From Taeniopygia guttata (lineage: Eukaryota; Chordata; Aves; Passeriformes; Estrildidae), in the NCBI RefSeq assembly GCF_048771995.1, contig NC_133032.1:26499501-26563500 (forward strand): a stretch of 64,000 bases of DNA. The letters are read 5' to 3'. Positions 57,301-64,000 of this stretch are shown here, piece after piece. Both the position numbers and the translations under genes were made by a program. The notes beneath the pieces were generated by a model that saw only the letters and a program-made list of their open reading frames with translations, made no database searches and was not told the origin of the DNA. The first letter of the stretch is position 1. Each line of letters begins with the position of its first letter.

Positions 57301-60300
57301 GTCCAGGATACATTTTATGTTTTGTCTTCCTTAGTGTGTTTTTGCTAGTTAAAGAACAAAGCTATGTATAATTGTCTCTGGCTTTCGTTCATTTCTTATT
57401 ACATTTTTTTCCCCTCCCAAAATACAACTAATTGTGCTCATATAAAAAAGACGTTTAGAGCCTGATGGACCCTGGGGTTTCCAAGCTTTCAACAGTTTAA
57501 GTATTTATACACTGTAGATTTAACTTTATCAGCTCTGCATACATACAAGCAAAACTTGGTTGGATACATATCAGCAACTTTCCTAGACAGTAAAATGAAA
57601 CAAACTTTTGAACCTCTTTAATGGGCTGTTATAGAGTAATTTTTCTTTCTATTCTATTACCCTGTTTCTGGCTCTATGGAGGATTAATTTTCAAACTAGA
57701 GTTGCTTTACCTTACAGCTAAGCAGTTTCTCTCTCTTTCAGGATTGCTTCACAAATCATTTGGGTAGATTTCAGGTACAGCAAGAAAAAATTTGGCAAAG
57801 CTTTCTTGCAAGGGATTGAAAAGTTAAGGGTTTTTTCCCACTTAATAGGAGGTATAAAACTGCAAAAGGAGAATAAACTTGGACAAACTGTAGTATATAT
57901 TCCAGAAATTATGTCCAACTGGTTTTGATGCCACAAATAGAAATTCAGGAAATATTTCAAACTCTTGCCAGTCAAACAAAAATACCCTGAAACTAAACTT
58001 TGAGCTTCATTGGTATTCCTTGGAACTGCACTGACCAAGCATATATGGCATAGCAGCTGCCACTACTTTGTAAATCAGTAAGAACTTTATTTACCCATTG
58101 ATTTCGAGCATATAAGAAATTTCATTTCTGGATCAGTGGAAACCATGTTCATGGGCCTATGTCTGTCCTTCTATAAATCTATACTTAATATGCCAGCACT
58201 AGCCTATGCTTTGCAGACAGGCTTATTTTTCTTCACATATCACCTTCTCTGCTGTCTCCCTTTGCTGTGTTATGACTTTAATTCCAAGTCTGAGGATTTA
58301 CTAAGCAGTTTTATTGTATGCTTGATGTTAACACAACTATTCTACCCTTGCTTGTGATGAATCTGCAACTGAGTTCAGAGTTGCTGGCACTTTACACAAG
58401 TGTATCAAAGGACCATTTCCTCACAAAAATAGATTTACCACCAGAATTGCTTGGGAACTGAATGCTAAACTGCCACCACAATAAATACTTTAAGAAAAAG
58501 GAAAGTAATAAGAGACTTTTAGTACATAGTTCCATCTGGTTGTGCTTATGGCCCTTTCTGACTATGAAATAACATGTAGTGCTGTCATGATAGAATTTTC
58601 CTTGACAAAACCTACTGGACAAGCCTTGGTTTCTGCTTTTGGAAATTATTACCTATTAAGCAGGCCATTTCAGAGAGAGAAATGATTCACATTATTGAAA
58701 TATTAATTGCACTAAGAAATCAGCTCTGGAGATGAAATGTAGTTGGAGTTCAGTTTTGAGAAGTCTTAGTCCAAGGAGATCAGTAATTAATAGGACTTAG
58801 GTCTATGGCAGGGCCAAACAGAAAAATGAAGGCATATGAATCATATCAACAAGTATTTTCAGAACAATGAATAATATTTTTTGACTGATATATGCATTTT
58901 TGATTTCTCTATCCAGCTAATTACCTGGAAGTTATGGAGAGGATATGAAGTTCTAGTGTATGAAAAAGTAGAAATGCCCTGGCTATAGAAAGCTATCAAA
59001 ATGTGTATGAGCCTGTGTTGCACATTGGATTTGAGAGTCCTTACAGAAAGACACAATACCTTACAGATTCTCTCAAAATATTTGTGGTAACTGCTGTTGT
59101 AATAGGAAGAGCTTTCTAATATCTGATGGCCATGGAAATATAATCCAATTCTCAAAAATCTTTCCTTTTATATTTGTAAATCAAACCCATTTTTAACAAC
59201 AATAGCTTCTAACAAGTACCCCTGAAATATCTTTCCATCCTTAACTCATTTATCCTACATCAGAGGAACCACATAGATCTCCTAATACCCAGCTGACCAA
59301 TTTTTAGTCTGAAGTCTCTTTCAAACTCTTTACACGATTTGAATAAAGGACCTCAAATATGTATCTAATAAAAAATTCTAACACAGCCAAAGGAAATATC
59401 TTTTATCTGTGTTCAAATATTCTGTCCTGACCCACTTTCCTAGGCATCCATTAATTGCAGTATTTTTACAGGTGTTAAAGGGTATGACTTTATTTCAGTT
59501 TTTTGCAAGCTCTAAACTGAAAACAAAGAAATAATCACCAGGCTGGTAATTAATGTGGAAATAGAAGTGGAACAGAACACTTAGGAATGCTTAATATGCT
59601 CAAAAATAATCAAAAGCTGAACTTGTCTGGCCTTCTCTTGAAATAGTCAATTTTCTATTGTCCTTTGTGGCCCTTCTGTGTGCACATCAATTCCAGGTAG
59701 CTTTGTGCTTCCCTATAATTTATAAACTACCTTTCAATGTGGTTTTAAAGATGTTTTCTTGAATTCATGGTATTGTATTGTTCCCTCATCAAACATGTAA
59801 CTCCTTGACAGCAGAGGATACTACATCTATGTAACAAGAAAAATACCATCTGGGGTAGATCACAGAGTAGAGCACACATGGTTCAAATAAGGAAAAAAAA
59901 ATCCATTGTTTACTAGAATTTTATAATCTGCAACAAATACCACATGAAACATGGACAGTTTTTTTCAGGCTGCTGTGTCAAATGTCAGAGAGAGAAGCAG
60001 GAAGAATGCATGAATTGTGGCAGAAAATCTAGTGTTACATGTCTTATTTCTTGAAATATGCCAGAAATGTATTTGTTTTCAGAAAGGGCAGCTGTAAAGT
60101 GGGAGGGAAGGACAGAAATGCTTTCTCTGACTGTCTAGGAAGGCAAGTTTAGGACAGCCCTAGGTATTCTGTGCATGTCACTATGTTCACATGGATGTAA
60201 TAAAGCTTTCCAGGCATAGATACACTCCAGACTTTCATCCTAACCATGAAGCTTACTAAGTGCACCTTCTGAACAGCAGATGAATTTTCCATTGCTATCA

Positions 60301-61114
60301 CCAATGTGGTGATGTGCACATGGCCACCACCACCCCACCTATTTCATGGAAAGTAACAAGAAAAGACTTCATGCTATTAAATTTCCCAAACTACTTGAAG
60401 CAGCTGTGAAGAATTTCTTTTTATTTGATTATAAGTCGGAAAACCCCTACCTTTTATTGTAAACATAAAGGTGCTGTTAAAAAAAAAGATATTTTATATT
60501 GTCAGACGTGCAGCATGTTTGACTTCAGGGTGGGAGGCTTGCAAGGGCAGCAGATTTGGTTTGGCCTGGTAATTTTGTACATTTATATGCACTTGTAACA
60601 AACTACTCTTGAGCAGGTGTTCATTAGAGAATGCATGGTCTGTTGAGAGAAGGTTTTGGAGGCACATATCTGCATTTTTAAGATTTGTTTAGGGTAAGTA
60701 GCCAAAAATTGCTGCTGTTACATGGTGGTTAAGTAAGGAATCAGCAGAGATCTAGAAAAAAATGTTGAGGATCTAACTCATAAGTAGTGCTGAGCAAGGT
60801 GGATGATACAGTGCGTAGTAGAAGTGCAGTACAGGCAGCTTCTAAAGGCAGTGTGTGTGGGTTGGAGTTTGGCTATTCTTTATCCTCATGGTATCATAGG
60901 ATGTTCCAGACTTCCACACCTGGCTGAGGTTCCTGGGTGCCCAGAGCATGAACTCCAGGCAGTGTCAGAGCCTGGCTTGAGGCTTCTGTGAACTCTTACA
61001 AGGTTGGTTTGAAAGCAGACTCCAATCACTCCTTGGGGTCTGGGAGCTGCCTTTCTGTATGTACAGCTGGAGCTGTCTTGCTGTAAAACCCATCCAGAAG
61101 GCTGAGAAGTTAAC

Positions 61115-61136
61115 ATGTGTGTGTTTTCACACACAT
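61115..61136. repeat. Short perfect hairpin
   Basis: ATGTGTGTG, loop TTTT, then CACACACAT: 9-bp perfect arms. It looks like a dinucleotide-repeat-derived palindrome, with no associated gene. Confidence 0.8.
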
Positions 61137-63414
61137 TAATGTGTGGAATGGTTGATACCAAGTGCTACATCTCAGCAGTGACTTAAAATCATATCCCAGT
61201 GACTGCACTGGAAGACTAACAACTGCATTGTTTATATTGATACTAGGCTTACTTGAAACTGGCAAAACTGCTTAAAAAATAAGCACAGTAGACTTAAGTT
61301 GGTCTCAGTAAGATTATTATTTTTCCTAGAAAATTTTTTAGATACTACCTGTGTATCTTGTTTAATAAACTCTTGTTGAGAAGCCAACTGTCCCTCTGTA
61401 GAGACTATAGAGGTAGCAGCAATCCCTGTCTTGTTTTCACAGTGCCTGTGAAAGGGTTCTGGTTGTGGAAGCTCAACGTTTCCTTGGCCAGGCCTTTGTG
61501 CCAGTGGCTGCTGGGAGGGGCAAACTTTTCACTCTGGCATTGTGCCTTTGCCCAGACTGCAGGTCCTGGGGCCATCCCATGGCTGTCACTTTTCCTGGAG
61601 CCGCACCTGGGAGAGTGGCCAGTGCAGGGGGATCAGAGACTGCCAGCTTGGTGTTCCAAGCTATGCTGGATAGGAAAGGGCACACAAATGCAAACATTTT
61701 GTGTAAATTGCTGTTGGTAAGAGAGCAGGCTCTTGTTTTGTAGCAGACTAAGGAGGAGGTAGAAGATGAGTGAACAAATGTTTATTCTGGTGGTTGAATG
61801 TGTGTTACAGTTCCTGTGATGAGAAGGGCTGGGGCCAGAAATAAGCTTGGACAGCTTCTTTTAATGTAAAGTCTTCAGACAGTCACTGGCTGACATTGTA
61901 CACAGAAATCAATTTAGAATTTATTAAATTCTTAGCTCCTGTTGTAGAAATCTTTTTTTTTTTTTTTCTAGTTGATTTATTTGAAATCTGAAAACCATGT
62001 AGTATTAGGCTCTAACGGGCCCCAAAACTGAGGATGCTTTGGAAGTGCCTGTGGGACAATGCAAACCCCTCCCTAGTCCTTACAGTGGTTTTCCAGAGAT
62101 CCGAGTATATAAGACCATGCCAGGAAATCCCTTGTCCTAACTATGGAAAGGGTGGGAAAAGGAGAAAGAGAAGGAGCATGACTGAGAGCTTAAAGAGGTC
62201 AGAAATAACTACATTGAAGTTTTACAGTCAGACAGGGACCTATTTACTACAGAGAGACTGCCCAAATCGAAAATTGTGTACTGGTGGCTCCTGAATTTTC
62301 ACACATACTGACAGAAGAAAAATATAAATGTTGTATTGCAGGAATATAAAAACAAATCTGAATTTGTAGTTCAATGCATTATTACTGTCATGCAATAATG
62401 TTGTGTTTTGAAATTGTAGGGAGTCTTGGTTTTACTATGCCTGTAGGTTGTATCACAGGGAGCCTGGTTTCTCCTTGGCCATGCTTAGTAGAAGATGTAA
62501 AGATATAGAAGTCAATTAGCGGCTAGTAAAGGCATAATTCAAAAAGAGGATCTTTCTTTTGGCACTGAGTGTGCAACTGCAATATTCTGTAGTAAGCCAA
62601 CCAGCAAAGCAGCTACCTCAAACTGGTGTTGGTATTGCAGGCCAGTAAATAGGAACAAAAAAAATCCATTCTGGTTGAATAAGCTGTTAGTCTGATGATG
62701 AAACTCTGGAAGTGAGGCAGAAAATGAACAACAACAACAAAAAAACCAAATAAACCATTGCAGTCTTTACTGCAATGTAACATGATTTTAAATTATAAAC
62801 TACTCTGGGGACTTTATTTGCCATTGTTTCTTGCCCAGCTGTTTGCTACTGTGCTTGAATTGCTTTAATTCCCTTCCCCCGGTGAATTCCTTCCATCTTA
62901 TCTAGAGAGAGTTTCACCTTGTTTTCCACATTCTTTGGTTTACAGTTATTTTTCAAAATTAATACACACTCCTAATGTAAGACTTAGAGACCATCTGTAA
63001 TTTAAGTGCAATTCTTGTAGGGGCAAGAGCAGTCAGTAAAAAAAAGTGCTATAAACTGTGTGCCTTCTATATTTGCTTATATTTCCTTAGAGCAGAAGCT
63101 GCTGCCTGTTAGGGATTAGAGAACTGAAATGTCCTGGCATCTCCTGCAAGCAGGAAAATTGCAAACCTTGGCCATGCATCTGTTGAAGTAGCTGTGGTAC
63201 ATAAATAAAGGTCTTGAAACCTTAATTAAGATGAAGCAAAAACTAATCAGCAACACTTGGCACTGATCAGGCAAACCTAATTTTATTTGTCATGCTATTG
63301 CACCTCCTTCCCTGCATATGCGCTCAAAATCCTGAATAGTGTTTCCGCCTATGAAATATAGTCCCCTATGTAGCTCTGGGGTTTCAGTATTTTTGACTGT
63401 CTCAATTATAAAAT

Positions 63415-63438
<24 letters not shown>
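63415..63438. repeat. A24 homopolymer
   Basis: An uninterrupted run of 24 A preceded by ATAAAAT. It might be a retroposed poly(A) tail, but the upstream sequence has no recognisable element and I see no target-site duplication. Confidence 0.95.
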
Positions 63439-63445
<7 letters not shown>

Positions 63446-64000
63446 AGAAAAAACACAAGCACAACTCAGTGTTCCAAAAACCTCAAAACTTCACAAAATG
63501 AGTGCTTTTCCATTCATGGAACTTGCAGAGTTTATTACTGTTTCCATGTTTTTTAAAGACATGGGGTTACAAAAGTTATTTAGTGTGCTCTCTTTGGTTG
63601 GAGGCTTGGTGTGTTTCTCTCAATCAGGCTTTACTCATGTAATCATGGATTTTCGAGGCAGCGTTAAATTGGATTTCTTAAGGTAACAGAAACCTCTTTG
63701 TCTGAAACCTTCAATTCTAGAAATACCAAAGTGCAGTTTAGAGAAAAGAAATAAGAAACATCTGGTAAGTCGGGATGCTGTTTGCACTGGCACAAAGATG
63801 CAATAATAAAAAGCCATTTTCTTCCAAGTCTGTGCTTGCAAATAACATTATTACAAGAGTTTGCTGGCTGCAGAGTGCCTTATGGGAACAAGGACATGTT
63901 GCAAAGTATTTTGCTGTATGGAACAGCTATACTTTGGAAATAGTTCTCTGTTGGCTACTTGCATGAGAGAATAGTGAGGTTGGCTTATATTTGCGGCAGG

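Larger units (their letters stand above)
52060..64000. other. Intergenic, AT-rich, on the side expected to face COL5A2
   Basis: Short microsatellites and two homopolymers are listed separately. Segments at about 52140-52560 and 56030-56230 are compositionally balanced and unlike low-complexity sequence, so they are reasonable candidates for conserved non-coding DNA; conservation cannot be judged from the sequence alone. A GC-richer stretch lies at 61440-61690. Open frames are at most about 120 residues without homology. No COL5A2 signal-peptide or VWC exon is readable. Confidence 0.55.

Noticed and set aside
63300-63438. Retroposed copy ending in the A24 tract
   Set aside because: The upstream sequence matches no gene or SINE I know, and no target-site duplication is visible.

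Overview
The window is vertebrate nuclear DNA, most probably from a bird. It is AT-rich and repeat-poor, has one compact multi-exon gene with a CpG-island promoter, and contains one short fragment resembling the 3' end of a CR1 LINE. Bird is an inference: no species-diagnostic sequence is visible.

The only protein-coding gene I can support is WDR75 (UTP17 homologue) on the minus strand. Its coding sequence runs from the start codon at 39338-39340 to the stop codon at 23492-23494. I placed 21 coding exons by reading the translation against remembered human WDR75. Every junction keeps the frame and the exons sum to 2,496 nt, giving 831 residues against about 830 in human. The protein is a t-UTP subunit of the small-subunit processome, acting in rDNA transcription and early 18S rRNA processing in the nucleolus. 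Nineteen of the 20 introns have GT-AG ends. Intron 1 can only be spliced in frame with a GC donor.

Layout. Positions 1 to about 23440 are non-coding sequence downstream of WDR75; in vertebrates this side faces SLC40A1, but no SLC40A1 exon is visible. Positions 23442-39340 are WDR75. Positions about 38850-40050 are a CpG island over WDR75 exons 1-2 and the promoter, with a 19-bp minisatellite whose units carry TFAP2-like palindromes. Positions 40050-64000 are mostly AT-rich intergenic DNA, on the side that in vertebrates faces the 5' end of COL5A2; no collagen exon is visible. An isolated CpG-rich patch at about 43100-43540 has a CTCF-like motif and a perfect kappa-B palindrome, and is the best candidate for an unannotated regulatory element or non-coding RNA promoter.

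I found no new multi-gene system, no CRISPR array, no tRNA or rRNA, and no recognisable retrovirus-like element. Nearly all other open frames are short, lack recognisable homology and look like chance.
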